Below, in pieces: positions 8,459-19,022 of a DNA stretch of 32,760 nucleotides. Every line of letters starts with the position of its first letter. Within the stretch, counting starts at the first letter, position 1. The notes beneath the pieces were generated by a model that was not told the origin of the DNA, did no database searches, and saw only the letters and a program-made list of their open reading frames with translations. The DNA lies in the NCBI GenBank assembly GCA_030536755.1, contig JAUNPJ010000045.1, forward strand, positions 1 through 32,760, written 5' to 3'. Position numbers and translations under genes: made by a program. The DNA is from Eubacteriales bacterium (lineage in GTDB: Bacteria; Bacillota; Clostridia; Lachnospirales; Lachnospiraceae).

Positions 8459-9403
8459 TCACTCCCTGTTCATACTGAATTGTGTCCCAGTCTCTATCGC
8501 ACATCCCCTCAAAAATGCTTCTGTCTCCATCTGCTTCTTTCCTTCCAGCTGAAGACGACAAATAGAAAGTGCGTTTGTGCCGCAGGCAACGATCAAATTC
8601 TTCTTATCCACCTGAAGCACTGTGCCCGGTTCTGCCTCATGCTGTACCTGTACCACCTGCGCATGCCAGATTTTCAATGTCTTTCCTTTCAAATAAGTAT
8701 AGGCACTCGGCCATGGATTTAATCCGCGAATCAGACATTCGATCACAGCAGCATCCTGGTTCCAGTCAATCAGACCCATTTTTTTATTCAGCATGGCCGC
8801 ATAAGGCGTAGGACTCTCTTCCGGCTGTTTCTCACAGACAACCGTTCCGGCTTCAAGAGCAGGAATCGTATCGATCAGAAGCTTTGCTCCTACCTGACTT
8901 AATTTATCAAACAGGCTTCCTCCTGTCTCATCCTCAGCCAATGGAACCACTGTTTTGGCAATCATATCACCCGTATCAAGTCCCTCATCCATTTTCATGA
9001 TCGTAACACCGGATTCTTTCTCACCGTCAATGACCGCCCACTGAATCGGAGCCGCACCTCTGTACTTCGGCAGAAGAGAAGCATGCACATTCACACATCC
9101 ATAACGCGGCAATTCGAGGATTGCCTTTGGAATCAGCTGTCCAAAAGCCACCACCACAATAAGGTCCGGATTCAATTCCCGCAAAACATCCTGAAATTCT
9201 TCTTCCCGCACCCGCTTCGGCTGATAAACAGGAATGTGATAACGCAATGCTTCTTCTTTTACCGGAGTCGGCTGCAATGATTTTCCCCGTCCTTTCGGCT
9301 TATCCGGCTGTGTTACAACGGCAAGTATCTCATGCTCAGATTCCGCCAGCGCATGCAGTGTTCCCACCGCAAAATCCGGCGTTCCCATAAATACAATTTT
9401 CAT
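8459..9403 (-). CDS. fmt: Methionyl-tRNA formyltransferase
   Basis: Formylates Met-tRNAfMet with N10-formyltetrahydrofolate to make initiator tRNA. Using the ATG at 9401-9403 the protein is 314 residues. This start is preceded by AGGAGG nine bases upstream, better than an in-frame ATG eight codons earlier. Motifs are FMGTPDFA at the N terminus, Asn106 and His108 in NVHASLLPKYRG (the folate and catalytic site), and Asp144 in GLDTGDM. The C-terminal OB domain binds tRNA. It lies next to def, its functional partner, with a 35-base gap. Confidence 0.96.
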   Translation of the reverse strand: MKIVFMGTPDFAVGTLHALAESEHEILAVVTQPDKPKGRGKSLQPTPVKEEALRYHIPVYQPKRVREEEFQDVLRELNPDLIVVVAFGQLIPKAILELPRYGCVNVHASLLPKYRGAAPIQWAVIDGEKESGVTIMKMDEGLDTGDMIAKTVVPLAEDETGGSLFDKLSQVGAKLLIDTIPALEAGTVVCEKQPEESPTPYAAMLNKKMGLIDWNQDAAVIECLIRGLNPWPSAYTYLKGKTLKIWHAQVVQVQHEAEPGTVLQVDKKNLIVACGTNALSICRLQLEGKKQMETEAFLRGCAIETGTQFSMNRE

Positions 9404-9438
9404 AATCTGCTTACCTCCTCTATACATTCGCTGTATGA

Positions 9439-9909
9439 TTATTCTTCTTCGTATTCTACTTTATGAAGCTCCCCCTCTACCAGCTCGGTATACATTTTTC
9501 CATCCAGATGATCCAGTTCATGGCAGAAAGCTCTTGCCAGAAGTTCTGTTCCCTCAAGTTCTACCTCTTCCATGTTCTGATCCAGTGCGCGCACCTTTAC
9601 ATAATTCGGACGTGTCACCTGACCAGCCATTCCCGGAACACTCAGACATCCCTCATCGCCGGTCTGCTCTCCATCTGTCTCGATAATTTCCGGATTGATC
9701 AATACAAGAGGGCCATCTCCCACATCGATCACGACCAGTCTCTTTAAAATTCCAACCTGTGGTGCAGCCAGTCCCACACCAAAGGCCTCATACATCGTCT
9801 CCAGCATATCAAAAATCAATTCTCTGATCTTCGGTGTCATTTCCTCAATCGGTCTGCATTTTTTTGTTAAAATAGGATCTCCCTGTTTACGAATCGTTCT
9901 AAGTGCCAT
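9439..9909 (-). CDS. def: Peptide deformylase
   Basis: Removes the formyl group from nascent N-terminal formylmethionine. The 156-residue protein has all three family motifs: GVGLAAPQ (44-51), EGCLS with metal-ligand Cys88, and HELDH (130-134) with two metal-ligand histidines and the catalytic glutamate. The size fits a type 1 enzyme. It is 20 bases downstream of priA and upstream of fmt, the usual priA-def-fmt order. Confidence 0.96.
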   Translation of the reverse strand: MALRTIRKQGDPILTKKCRPIEEMTPKIRELIFDMLETMYEAFGVGLAAPQVGILKRLVVIDVGDGPLVLINPEIIETDGEQTGDEGCLSVPGMAGQVTRPNYVKVRALDQNMEEVELEGTELLARAFCHELDHLDGKMYTELVEGELHKVEYEEE

Positions 9910-9929
9910 ATTTTTCTCTCTCCTTTAAT

Positions 9930-12158
9930 CTAAATATGAAAATCAAATTGTATGTGAATATTGGAAAAACCACTATTCATCTCTATATATTCTTCCAGTT
10001 TGTCTTTCAAAGCTGTCAATAAATTTCTGTCCTCATGTTTGATGTAAATCACCCGACGATAAATATCCTGTACACGGCTGACACTCTCCGGCGCCGGTCC
10101 GATCACCTGCAATACGTTCTTTTTGTCCAGTCTGCTGATATACTCTCCGATATATTTCATTCCCTGTTCCAGAAGCTGCTCATCTGTACTTCCTCCAAAC
10201 ACCGCCATCATCGCAGATGCCGGAGGATACTTCATCAAAGTACGATACGAAATTTCTTCCTCATAGAACGCTTCATAATCCTGCGATACTGCAGCCTGTA
10301 TGCTGTAGTGCCCAGGTTGATAAGTCTGTATAAATGCCTCTCCAGGCACTGCCCCTCTTCCGGCACGCCCTACCGCCTGTGTCAGAAGCTGAAACGTACG
10401 CTCACCGCTTCGAAAGTCGACATCGTTCAAAGACAGATCTGCAGCCAAAACGCCTACCAGCGTGACATTCGGGAAATCATGTCCCTTCACGATCATCTGT
10501 GTTCCGATTAAAATATCTGCCTCGCGTCTGTTGAACGCTTCCAGAATTTCTGTATGTCCTTCCTTTTTTCTGGTGGTGTCAAAATCCATACGCAAAACAC
10601 GGCTTTTTGGAAACATACTCTTTACCATCTTCTCAATCTGCTGTGTTCCCGCCTTAAATCCTCCAATGTAAGGCGAACCACAGGATGGGCACTGCTGGTA
10701 TGCATTTGTCTCATATCCGCAATAATGACAAACCAGCTTTCCATGATTATGAAGAGACATGGAGACATCACAGTGCGGACATTTTGCCACATATCCGCAG
10801 GAACGACAAGATACAAACCCTGCATAACCTCTTCGATTGAGAAACAGCATGATCTGCTCCCCTCTCTGCAGACGCTGCTGCATGGCTTTTGCCAGAGGTT
10901 CACTGATCATAGAGCGATTTCCAGCCTTCAATTCCTCTCGAAGATCTACAATCTCAACTTTCGGAAGCGGTCGGTTCTCATATCGCTGTGTCATGGAAAA
11001 CAACGCATACTCTCCGTTTTTCGCTTTGCAATAGGAGTCTACAGATGGCGTCGCGGAACCAAGCACCACTTGTGCCCGTTCCATTTTCCCTCTCTGGATC
11101 GCAACCTCACGCGCATGATACCTGGGCATATTTTCACTCTTATAACTGTTTTCATGTTCCTCATCTATGATGATCATTCCAAGATCGGGAAACGGTGTAA
11201 ATAAAGCAGAACGCGGGCCAATCATAACTTTTACACGGCCTTCCCTTGCCTGCTGCATCTGGTCATACCGTTCTCCCTGTGACAGACGGGAATGAAGAAT
11301 AGAAACCTGATTTCCAAAATACTCATAAAACCGTCTGACTGTCTGATAGGTCAGCGCAATCTCCGGGATCAGCACGATCACCTGTTTTCCCTGCTCCAGA
11401 ACCGATTGGATCAATTCCATATAGACAAGCGTCTTCCCGCTGCCCGTCACCCCATGAATAAGGCAGGGACGGCCATTGGTACGAAATTCTTCCAAAATCC
11501 CCTCAATGACCATTCGTTGCTGCACATTGGAAGTCTGACGTTTCCTGTCCGCACTTTCCATTTGCTGAAACCCTCCCCGATAAACGCGGTCACAATCCAC
11601 AGCCACGATATGCTCTTTCAAAAGAGGCTTGAGTGTGGCAGATGTAATCTGAAGTTCTCTGAGTGCTTCGCTGTAATCCAGCGTTTTCGACTCCGATGCA
11701 AGCAGAGCTTCCAGAATCCTCACTCGTGCCGCATAATGTTTTCGCTTTGCCTCAGTCAGATATTCCTGTGCAGATTCTGCACTCAAAAGCAGACGTATCG
11801 TCTTTTTCTGTTTTTCCTGCACTTTCGCTTTCACGGGAAGAACGGTCTTCAGCGCCTGGTTCATAGTGGATCCATACTGACTGCGAATCCAGGCTGCCAG
11901 CCCCATCATTTTTGCCTCAATCGACTCTGCACGCTCATTGATATCAAGAATTTCTTTGATTCTGTCTGCACAGATGGAAGCCTGACCTGTCAGATTCACC
12001 ACATATCCGGTCATCTCCCGATTTGTCTTTCCAAAAGGAATCTTTACCGTCATTCCAACCTGGATTTTGGACTTTAAGCGCTCCGGTACGCGGTACTGAA
12101 AACTTTTATCCAGCTTTTCATGTGAAATATCCACAATTACATCGGCATAAAGTTCCAT
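9930..12158 (-). CDS. priA: Primosomal protein N', replication restart helicase
   Basis: A 3'-to-5' DNA helicase that reloads the replisome at stalled or collapsed forks. The 742 residues are normal for PriA. An N-terminal 3'-DNA-binding domain (about 1-105) is followed by the helicase core with the Walker A motif GVTGSGKT (236-243) and the DEEH box (332-335). A zinc-binding insertion carries eight cysteines in CxxC-type pairs at about 450-495, and the RecA-like second lobe has TQAVGRAGRG. It follows murE by 26 bases and precedes def by 20. Confidence 0.96.
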   Translation of the reverse strand: MELYADVIVDISHEKLDKSFQYRVPERLKSKIQVGMTVKIPFGKTNREMTGYVVNLTGQASICADRIKEILDINERAESIEAKMMGLAAWIRSQYGSTMNQALKTVLPVKAKVQEKQKKTIRLLLSAESAQEYLTEAKRKHYAARVRILEALLASESKTLDYSEALRELQITSATLKPLLKEHIVAVDCDRVYRGGFQQMESADRKRQTSNVQQRMVIEGILEEFRTNGRPCLIHGVTGSGKTLVYMELIQSVLEQGKQVIVLIPEIALTYQTVRRFYEYFGNQVSILHSRLSQGERYDQMQQAREGRVKVMIGPRSALFTPFPDLGMIIIDEEHENSYKSENMPRYHAREVAIQRGKMERAQVVLGSATPSVDSYCKAKNGEYALFSMTQRYENRPLPKVEIVDLREELKAGNRSMISEPLAKAMQQRLQRGEQIMLFLNRRGYAGFVSCRSCGYVAKCPHCDVSMSLHNHGKLVCHYCGYETNAYQQCPSCGSPYIGGFKAGTQQIEKMVKSMFPKSRVLRMDFDTTRKKEGHTEILEAFNRREADILIGTQMIVKGHDFPNVTLVGVLAADLSLNDVDFRSGERTFQLLTQAVGRAGRGAVPGEAFIQTYQPGHYSIQAAVSQDYEAFYEEEISYRTLMKYPPASAMMAVFGGSTDEQLLEQGMKYIGEYISRLDKKNVLQVIGPAPESVSRVQDIYRRVIYIKHEDRNLLTALKDKLEEYIEMNSGFSNIHIQFDFHI

Positions 12159-12184
12159 ATTTACCGCTGCCTTTCTGTCTCTTT

Positions 12185-13651
12185 TTATTTTTGTCTGTCT
12201 TCTTCTAAAATCTCAGCAATCAGTACTCTTTCATCCATTGGATATTTTTTACCCTTGATTTCCTGATAATCTTCATGACCTTTGCCTGCCAGAATCACAA
12301 TGTCTCCAGGTTCTCCATGATGAATTGCATAAGCAATGGCCTCTTTCCGGTCAATGATCTCCACATACTTGCCATCAGTTTTACTGATACCTGTCTTAAT
12401 GTCATCGATGATTGCCTGAGGCTCCTCATTTCTCGGATTATCCGATGTGATGATCGTCAGATCTGCCAGTTTTCCGGATACCTCGCCCATCTCAAAACGT
12501 CTGTCGCGGGAACGATTGCCGCCGCATCCAAACAGACACACAAGACGATGCGGATTGTATTCACGCAGCGTAGTCAGAAGACTTTCCAGTGCCATCGCAT
12601 TGTGCGCATAATCAATCATCAGCGTAAATTCATCAGAAACTTTGATCATCTCAATGCGTCCTTTGACTTTCGCATTCTTTAAGGCTTTTACAATGTCATC
12701 CTGATCTACTTTAAAGTGACGGCAGATTGCGATTGCTGTCAGCGAATTGTAAATACTGAATTTTCCAGGAATATCAATCTCTACAGGGAAATCCATCAGT
12801 CCTGCTACATGATAGGAAATCCCCAGATATCCGGGTCTGGATACAAGCTTCGGCTGCTCTGCACGAAGATCTGCTTCCTGTGAAAATCCATACGTCTCCA
12901 GACTGCAGGTATGTCCCTCAATGATTTTTTCAAAATGAGAATCATCTCTGTTTACAATTCCTACTTTACACTGTTTCAAAAGCATCGACTTACAGGAAAG
13001 ATAATGCTCAAAACTTGTATGTTCATTCGGTCCGATATGATCCGGTTCAATATTTGTAAAAATACCAAAATCAAACACAAATCCCTCTGTTCTGTGCAGC
13101 ATCAGTCCCTGAGAAGAAACCTCCATCACGACTGCATCGCATCCTGCATCCACCATTTCCCGGAAAGACTGCTGTACGACATAAGATTCCGGTGTCGTAT
13201 TGGAAGCAGGTGTGACTTTATCGCCTACAATCGTCTCAATCGTTCCGATCAGTCCTACTTTGTATCCTGCGTTTTCCAAAATGGATTTTACCATATATGT
13301 GGTTGTTGTCTTTCCTTTTGTTCCGGTAATTCCGATCGTCTTCAGCTTCTCAGCCGGATTGCCAAACCATGCGGCTGAAATATAAGCCATGGCATATCTC
13401 GTATCTTCCACTTTTACAACTGTCACATCATCCGGTACAGATACTTCTTCTTCCACAACCAGTGTTTTTGCACCTTTTTTTACCACATCCTCCACAAAGC
13501 TGTGCCCATCCACAACAGCTCCGCGAATGCAGATAAACAGTGACCCTTCACTTACCTTTCTGGAATCAAAAACAACAGAAGAAACTTCCTGTTCTGTACT
13601 TCCCTGACAAATCTCATATGTAATACGTTCCAGCAACACAGATAATTTCAT
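12185..13651 (-). CDS. murE: UDP-MurNAc-L-Ala-D-Glu:meso-diaminopimelate ligase
   Basis: Adds the third stem-peptide amino acid to the peptidoglycan precursor using ATP. The 488 residues show the P loop TGTKGKTT (109-116), the carbamylated-lysine region around Lys221, and DNPRNEEP (404-411). In characterised MurE enzymes a DNPR motif marks meso-DAP specificity, while lysine enzymes differ here. The ddh gene at 23046, which makes meso-DAP directly, agrees with this. A GGAGG ribosome-binding site lies just upstream of the ATG. It is the first gene of the housekeeping operon and starts 26 bases after the CHAP protein gene. Confidence 0.95.
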   Translation of the reverse strand: MKLSVLLERITYEICQGSTEQEVSSVVFDSRKVSEGSLFICIRGAVVDGHSFVEDVVKKGAKTLVVEEEVSVPDDVTVVKVEDTRYAMAYISAAWFGNPAEKLKTIGITGTKGKTTTTYMVKSILENAGYKVGLIGTIETIVGDKVTPASNTTPESYVVQQSFREMVDAGCDAVVMEVSSQGLMLHRTEGFVFDFGIFTNIEPDHIGPNEHTSFEHYLSCKSMLLKQCKVGIVNRDDSHFEKIIEGHTCSLETYGFSQEADLRAEQPKLVSRPGYLGISYHVAGLMDFPVEIDIPGKFSIYNSLTAIAICRHFKVDQDDIVKALKNAKVKGRIEMIKVSDEFTLMIDYAHNAMALESLLTTLREYNPHRLVCLFGCGGNRSRDRRFEMGEVSGKLADLTIITSDNPRNEEPQAIIDDIKTGISKTDGKYVEIIDRKEAIAYAIHHGEPGDIVILAGKGHEDYQEIKGKKYPMDERVLIAEILEEDRQK

Positions 13652-13677
13652 AATAATCCTCCTTTATTTCATTGTGA

Positions 13678-15471
13678 TTATTTTTTAATTGTTATTTTTT
13701 TTGCTTCACTGAAAGGTCCATATACTTCCTGGCCATCTACCATCCGATAAGCCCTTACCATGAAGTAATATGTTTTTCCTCTTTTCAAACCGGTAGCCAG
13801 CTTTCCTGTTCCTCCGGAACGATACCACTTTTTCGCTGCTGAAAAATCTTTATACGGTGAAAATACAATCTGATATCCACTGGCTCCGCTTACTTTCTTG
13901 TACCACAGCGATACATTTCTTCGTGCCGTACATTTATAGGAAGTAATTTCTGTCTGAGCCGGAAGTGCTCTTCCATGCGCAACATTGGAGTATGCTCCAT
14001 AATATACTCTTCCATTTTCTGTCACACTGGCTCTCACCCGGAAATAGTAAGGTGTTCCTGTTTTGGCCGTTACCGTTTTGCTGTTCTCGTCGGAACGAAA
14101 TGTTGTTACATTCTCCTCAAACGTTCTGTCAGACGAAACCTGTATTTCATATTCATCCACTTCTGAAACCTCTTCCCAGGATACTTTTACCTTGTTATAA
14201 GAAGCTTTTTGAGCAGATACTTTTTGTACCTTTTCTACTGTTACCGGTGTTGGTGTTGGCGTCGGCGTTGCTGTCGGTGTCGGCGTTGCTGCCGGTGTCT
14301 CTGCCGGCTCCTGCTCATTCTCGTCATCCCCGCTTTCCGCATTGGAAGCTTTCTGAATGGTAACTTTTTTGGAACCAATCAGCTGATTCACTACTTTTGC
14401 AGAGTCTCCGCCAATATTTACCGCATAAATATATACCGTCTGTTCTCCCGTTTTGTCTACCGAAATCACACTGTCAAATCCATGATCACTTCCGCAGCCG
14501 GGGAACGCTGCCGCCACATCCGGTCTTGATACATTCGCCTTAATTTTATAAACCGGCGCATCCGTATCAATCGTTCCGCCTACCGATACCAGAATATCCA
14601 GCTGCTGAGACGGATCATCCCAGTCAAATGCCCATCCGGCCACCTGAAGTGTGCCTTCTCCGCCATTCGCCTCATCGAAGCATCCTTTTGGAAGATTTCC
14701 ATCTGATTCGCCTCCCTCATACTGCGGTGTACCATATCCAATAATCTGTACATCTGACAACGAATACGACTTGGATGCTTTTACCATATCCGAAGTATTT
14801 CCCTCAATGGTATACACTCTTCCATCTTCCACATAGTTGACAATTCCGACATGATCCCAGCCTCCATTGGCACCCCAGTCAAAGTAAATAAAGTCACCCG
14901 CTTTCGGAACATATCCGCTTCCTCTGCTTTTCCAAAGTCCTCTTTCCTTAAACCACTGTGTTCCTTCCCAGCACCCGGCTGTGATCGGAACCAGTTTGCT
15001 TCCTCCAGCCTGCGCTCCGCACCATGACGCAAACGCATGACACCAGGCATAAGAATAGCTTCCTCCGATTGTTCCCAGCCAGCGGGTATATGTATTCGGT
15101 CTGCCCGAAACGCCTACCTGGCTTTTTGCAATGTCTACAACGTTCTTACGACTGAAGGCTCCGACATTTTCCTCATACACAGATGCATTTCTATCCAGAG
15201 CAACACTTCCGCTTCTTAAAGCTTTCTCCAGGTCTTCCTGCTCATTAAGATCCCATCCGTCATATTCCTGCGCCTGCTCCTGCACTTCCTCACCGATATC
15301 TTCTACGATTTCCAGGGAAGCGTCTTTCCATACATCCTCCGTCTGTATGTCAACTTCTTCCACGATAGGATTCGCATAAACAGAGCAGGGAACCGATGTC
15401 ATCATCATAGCTACAGAGAGAAAAACTCCTGTCATCTTTGCCGTTATCTTCCTGTTTCTTTTATTATGCAT
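13678..15471 (-). CDS. Exported CHAP-domain amidase/peptidase with two FN3 domains
   Basis: A probable secreted peptidoglycan hydrolase. The 597 residues begin with a signal peptide (basic MHNKRNRK, hydrophobic core about 13-30, probable cleavage after VYA at 31-33). An acidic spacer follows, then a CHAP (cysteine/histidine-dependent amidohydrolase/peptidase) domain at about 108-250: the catalytic Cys144 in YAWCHAF, His207 in WDHVGIV and the IEGN motif near 222-225. A beta-rich domain I cannot name spans about 256-375. A Thr-Pro repeat linker (about 392-410) leads to two fibronectin type III-like domains (about 411-503 and 504-597). No sortase motif is present. AGGAG precedes the ATG. Specific substrate unknown; amidase versus endopeptidase cannot be told. 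Confidence 0.82.
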   Translation of the reverse strand: MHNKRNRKITAKMTGVFLSVAMMMTSVPCSVYANPIVEEVDIQTEDVWKDASLEIVEDIGEEVQEQAQEYDGWDLNEQEDLEKALRSGSVALDRNASVYEENVGAFSRKNVVDIAKSQVGVSGRPNTYTRWLGTIGGSYSYAWCHAFASWCGAQAGGSKLVPITAGCWEGTQWFKERGLWKSRGSGYVPKAGDFIYFDWGANGGWDHVGIVNYVEDGRVYTIEGNTSDMVKASKSYSLSDVQIIGYGTPQYEGGESDGNLPKGCFDEANGGEGTLQVAGWAFDWDDPSQQLDILVSVGGTIDTDAPVYKIKANVSRPDVAAAFPGCGSDHGFDSVISVDKTGEQTVYIYAVNIGGDSAKVVNQLIGSKKVTIQKASNAESGDDENEQEPAETPAATPTPTATPTPTPTPVTVEKVQKVSAQKASYNKVKVSWEEVSEVDEYEIQVSSDRTFEENVTTFRSDENSKTVTAKTGTPYYFRVRASVTENGRVYYGAYSNVAHGRALPAQTEITSYKCTARRNVSLWYKKVSGASGYQIVFSPYKDFSAAKKWYRSGGTGKLATGLKRGKTYYFMVRAYRMVDGQEVYGPFSEAKKITIKK

Positions 15472-15547
15472 GTTACCACTCCTAAATTGTATCTTTATTA
15501 CTTTCTAAAACACAAGACCTTTTGTAAAAATAGTCTCTATCCTGATA

Positions 15548-15576
15548 AGTATATCGCTATCTCCATAATTTCACAA
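15548..15576 (-). promoter_or_regulatory. Candidate sigma-A promoter for the CHAP protein gene
   Basis: On the minus strand TTGTGA (15571-15576) and TATACT (15548-15553) are separated by exactly 17 bases, about 80 bases upstream of the CHAP start codon. The region 15472-15808 contains no gene I can support. A second possible TATAAT lies farther upstream near 15650 but without a good -35 hexamer. Confidence 0.5.
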
Positions 15577-15808
15577 CAGATTTTTCATTTATCTGATTTC
15601 TGATACAAGATCTGACTCTCAAAAAACCCATGAAATTCTGGAAGTAATGGAAATTATAAACATTTTTTCCAGAAAGTCTTTAGAATTCCTTTAGAAATTT
15701 TAGATTTGTTTAAGATGGCGGACATATTTTGCTCACATTTATTTCCTATAATATAGGACAGATAGATGAATAACCACTCTCTATCTCCCCCCTCAAAAAG
15801 AAAATTTT

Positions 15809-15846
15809 GAAAACCCCGAATCTGTTCTACGCAGTTCGGGGTTTTC
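15809..15846 (-). terminator. Terminator of the polyamine operon
   Basis: A 12 bp stem GAAAACCCCGAA / TTCGGGGTTTTC with a 14-base loop lies 27 bases after the aguB stop. On the minus strand it runs into TTTTC-AAAATTTTC-TTTTTG. T-rich sequence on the other side could also allow plus-strand use. Confidence 0.85.
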
Positions 15847-15872
15847 TCTTTCTTTCCTTTTTTATTCAAAAA

Positions 15873-16751
15873 CTACACTCTTACAATTTTCTCATAGCAA
15901 TGTGGCCTGCGATCCCGGAAAATTCCCCAACTCATTCTGTTCTCTTCCACTTCATCCAGATCAAAGGAAGCCGTCAGAATTTCCTCCCTGTCTCTGGATG
16001 CAGAAGCCACCAGCGCCCCAGTCTCATCCGCAATAAAAGATGAACCATAAAAACGCAGAGAAGAACTCTGTCCTCCGTTGGCAGGATCCGGCGCAACCGT
16101 TTCCAGGCCAATGCGATTTGCTGCCGCCACCGGAAGCAGATTGCTGCCAGCGTGTCCCTGCATACATCTGCGCCAGTGCTCCATGCTGTCACAATTTAAA
16201 ATCGGTTCGCTTCCGATTGCAGTCGGGTAGAGAATCATCTCTGCCCCAGCCAATGTCAGGCATCTGGCAGTCTCCGGAAACCACTGGTCCCAGCAGATTC
16301 CCACTCCGACTTTGCCATATCGCGTATCCCACACACGAAATCCTGTATTTCCCGGCGTAAAATAAAATTTTTCCTGATAATAATGATCATCCGGAATGTG
16401 CGTTTTTCGATAAATGCCCATCATAGAACCGTCTGCATCAATCATCGCCACACTGTTGTACAGCGAACATCCGTCCTTCTCATAGAAACTGACCGGAATC
16501 ACGACGCCCAGTTCTTTTGCCACAGAACAAAAATGACGGACTGCATCATTTTCCAGAACCGGTTTTGCAAACGAATAATATTCATAACGGCGTTCCTGGC
16601 AAAAATACGGACGTTCAAACAATTCCGGAAGAAGGATGACTTGTGCTCCTTGTTCTGCCGCCTGACGCACCATCGCATCTGCCTTTTCAATATTTTCACT
16701 TACAACAGCACTGCACTGCATCTGCACTGCTGCGATCATTACTTTTCTCAT
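15873..16751 (-). CDS. aguB: N-carbamoylputrescine amidase
   Basis: A nitrilase-superfamily enzyme that hydrolyses N-carbamoylputrescine to putrescine, CO2 and ammonia. The 292-residue protein has the catalytic triad Glu43 (LPELFE), Lys116 (YRKTHIPDD) and Cys153 ([10 protein letters not shown]), with the family-typical NRIG and ASRD segments. Its start overlaps the aguA stop by 4 bases, so the two are translated together. Together with AguA it completes agmatine-to-putrescine conversion. It is the last gene of the operon. Confidence 0.95.
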   Translation of the reverse strand: MRKVMIAAVQMQCSAVVSENIEKADAMVRQAAEQGAQVILLPELFERPYFCQERRYEYYSFAKPVLENDAVRHFCSVAKELGVVIPVSFYEKDGCSLYNSVAMIDADGSMMGIYRKTHIPDDHYYQEKFYFTPGNTGFRVWDTRYGKVGVGICWDQWFPETARCLTLAGAEMILYPTAIGSEPILNCDSMEHWRRCMQGHAGSNLLPVAAANRIGLETVAPDPANGGQSSSLRFYGSSFIADETGALVASASRDREEILTASFDLDEVEENRMSWGIFRDRRPHCYEKIVRV

Positions 16752-17866
16752 CCTGCTTCCCCTTTCCCTAATGGAATCTGCTGCGTAATACAGTGAATAT
16801 TTCCGCCGCCCACAATGACCGGTCTTGCAAAAACAGGAATGATCTTTCGTTCCGGAAATAATTCTCCAAGAAGTTTCCTGGCCGGCTCATCGTGTTCATC
16901 TCCAAACTGCGGAACCAGCACAGCACCGTTTGCGATATAAAAATTCACATAGCTGGCAGCCAGCCTCTCTCCTGCACTGCGCTGATCTTCTCCTTCCTCA
17001 AAGACAAATCCTGCCAGCTCCTCTTCCGTAATACATACCGGTTTCTTTGGAATCAAAAGCTTATGCACCTGAAACTTTCTTCCCCTGGCATCCGTCTCCT
17101 GCTCCATCACCTGCAAGGATGCATGACTCAGTTCCCACTGTGGATCCTGCTCATCTTCTGTCCATGCCAAAACCACCTCACCGGGTCTCACAAACGCACA
17201 TACATTGTCTACATGCTCATTCGTCTCATCCTGATCAATCCCTCTCGGAAGCCATATGACTTTCTGTGCACCAAGATACTCTTTCAGTGTCTCCTCGATT
17301 TCGGATTTGCTCATGTGTGGATTTCTCCCGCGGCTCAAAAGACAGGCTTCTGTAACCAGCACGGTTCCCTCTCCATCGGAATGAATCGAACCGCCCTCCA
17401 GCACGAAATGCTGTGCATCATAGCAGTCCATCTCCAGCGCCTCGCAGATGCGCGATGCCACCAGATTATCCTTTTCCCAGTGCGCATACAGGCCGTCCCA
17501 TTCTCCGCCCCAGGCGTTAAACTGCCAGTCGATTCCTCTGACATCACCCTCTGCACTGACTACACAGGTTGGTCCAACATCCCTCGCCCACGCATCATCT
17601 GTTTCGATCTCTAAAACCCGAACCGCCGGACAGTCTGTAAATACTTCCTGCACCTGCTTCACATGCTGCGAAGAGGCCAGCATCCAGACCTGTTCGCTCT
17701 GGGCAATTGCTCTCGCAATCTCCGTAAATGTCCGCTGTGCTTCTTTTGCTCCGTCAGGCCATGACCCCGGACGAACCGGCCAGATCATCACGCATCCACG
17801 GTGCGGCTCAAACTCTCCCGGCATACGATATCCATCCTGAACCGGCATTGTCTTCCATTTTTTCAT
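16748..17866 (-). CDS. aguA: Agmatine deiminase
   Basis: Converts agmatine to N-carbamoylputrescine and ammonia. With the ATG at 17864-17866 ([20 protein letters not shown]) the product is 372 residues, the usual length; a longer in-frame start inside nspC looks wrong. Guanidine-modifying-enzyme residues are visible: Asp96 in WARDVGPT, Glu157 and His162 in [12 protein letters not shown], His218 in NEHVDN, and the nucleophile Cys359 in [11 protein letters not shown]. It begins four bases after the nspC stop. It is followed directly by aguB, so the arginine-agmatine-putrescine route is complete in this operon. Confidence 0.94.
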   Translation of the reverse strand: MKKWKTMPVQDGYRMPGEFEPHRGCVMIWPVRPGSWPDGAKEAQRTFTEIARAIAQSEQVWMLASSQHVKQVQEVFTDCPAVRVLEIETDDAWARDVGPTCVVSAEGDVRGIDWQFNAWGGEWDGLYAHWEKDNLVASRICEALEMDCYDAQHFVLEGGSIHSDGEGTVLVTEACLLSRGRNPHMSKSEIEETLKEYLGAQKVIWLPRGIDQDETNEHVDNVCAFVRPGEVVLAWTEDEQDPQWELSHASLQVMEQETDARGRKFQVHKLLIPKKPVCITEEELAGFVFEEGEDQRSAGERLAASYVNFYIANGAVLVPQFGDEHDEPARKLLGELFPERKIIPVFARPVIVGGGNIHCITQQIPLGKGEAG

Positions 17867-17870
17867 CCTC

Positions 17871-19013
17871 TCAAGATAACCTTTCCTTAAAATCGCTGTA
17901 ACCAAACTGTCTGACAATCCGGCACACTCCCTCCTCATCCATCACAGCGATGGACGGAAGTGCAATTCCGTTAAACGTATTATTTTTTACCATCGAATAA
18001 ATCGCCATATCCTCAAAATACAGCCGGTCTCCAGGCCTGATCTCCCTGTCAAAAGAATAATCGCCGATCACATCTCCTGCAAGACAGGTCAAAGAAGACA
18101 AACGATAGGTAAACGGTTTTTCTCCGGGCTGTCCGCTTTTTGCCAGAGGCGGCCGATACGGCATCTCCAGAACATCCGGCATGTGACAGGCGGCCGATGT
18201 ATCCAGAATCAGCGTCTGTATGCCGTTGTCCACCACATCCATCACTTCCGTCACCAGATACCCCGCATTCAACGCAATTGCCTCTCCCGGTTCCAGATAG
18301 ATCTGTACCGCATACGTTTCCTGCATGTGACAAATGCAGCGTTCCAGCCGTTCGATGTCATAATCCGCTCTCGTGATATGGTGCCCGCCTCCCATATTCA
18401 GCCATTTCATCTTTTTCAGATACTTGCCGAATTTTTCTTCCACCGCCTGCAGGGTTCGTTCCAGATCATCGGAATTTTGCTCGCAGAGCGTATGAAAATG
18501 CAATCCTTCTACGCCCTCAAGAAGTTTTGGTTCTTCCAAAAGCGCATGCTCAAAATTCTTTAAAGTCATGCCAAGTCTCGAACCCGGCGCACAGGGATCA
18601 TAAATCGCATGATCCTGCTGCGTGGAACACTCCGGATTGATTCTCAGTCCAACGCTCGCCTTTCCTTCGCAGTATTTTCGGAACTTTTTTAATTGTGAGA
18701 AAGAATTAAAAATCACATGGTCACAAATTTCTGCGATTTCCTCCATCTCTGATTCCCGGTAAGCAGGAGAAAAAATATGATTTTCTTTGCCCATCTCCTC
18801 ATACCCGAGCCGTGCCTCATAAAGTCCGCTCGCCGTGGTTCCGCTGAGATATTTTCCGATCAACGGATACTCACAGAACATGGAAAACGCTTTCTGTGCA
18901 AGCAAAATACGACATCCGGTCCGCTCCTGCACCTTACACAGAATTTCGAGATTTTTTATCAGTTTTCCCTCATCCAGCACATACGCCGGTGTTGGTATTG
19001 TTTCCATCTTCAT
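17871..19013 (-). CDS. nspC: Carboxynorspermidine/carboxyspermidine decarboxylase
   Basis: A PLP-dependent fold-III decarboxylase that turns carboxyspermidine (or carboxynorspermidine) into spermidine (norspermidine). The 380 residues carry the PLP lysine in LLAQKAFS (Lys41), the HFHTLCEQ segment, the GGGHHIT phosphate-binding loop, [11 protein letters not shown], and [18 protein letters not shown] with the second-subunit active-site region. It starts nine bases after the upstream dehydrogenase gene, its pathway partner. Which chain length is made depends on whether the cell feeds putrescine or diaminopropane; aguA/aguB downstream favour putrescine. Confidence 0.93.
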   Translation of the reverse strand: MKMETIPTPAYVLDEGKLIKNLEILCKVQERTGCRILLAQKAFSMFCEYPLIGKYLSGTTASGLYEARLGYEEMGKENHIFSPAYRESEMEEIAEICDHVIFNSFSQLKKFRKYCEGKASVGLRINPECSTQQDHAIYDPCAPGSRLGMTLKNFEHALLEEPKLLEGVEGLHFHTLCEQNSDDLERTLQAVEEKFGKYLKKMKWLNMGGGHHITRADYDIERLERCICHMQETYAVQIYLEPGEAIALNAGYLVTEVMDVVDNGIQTLILDTSAACHMPDVLEMPYRPPLAKSGQPGEKPFTYRLSSLTCLAGDVIGDYSFDREIRPGDRLYFEDMAIYSMVKNNTFNGIALPSIAVMDEEGVCRIVRQFGYSDFKERLS

Positions 19014-19022
19014 GCTGCCACC

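Noticed and set aside
15654-15869. A 71-codon minus-strand frame between aguB and the CHAP gene
   Set aside because: It runs through the aguB terminator hairpin and has biased, low-complexity composition with no recognisable domain.
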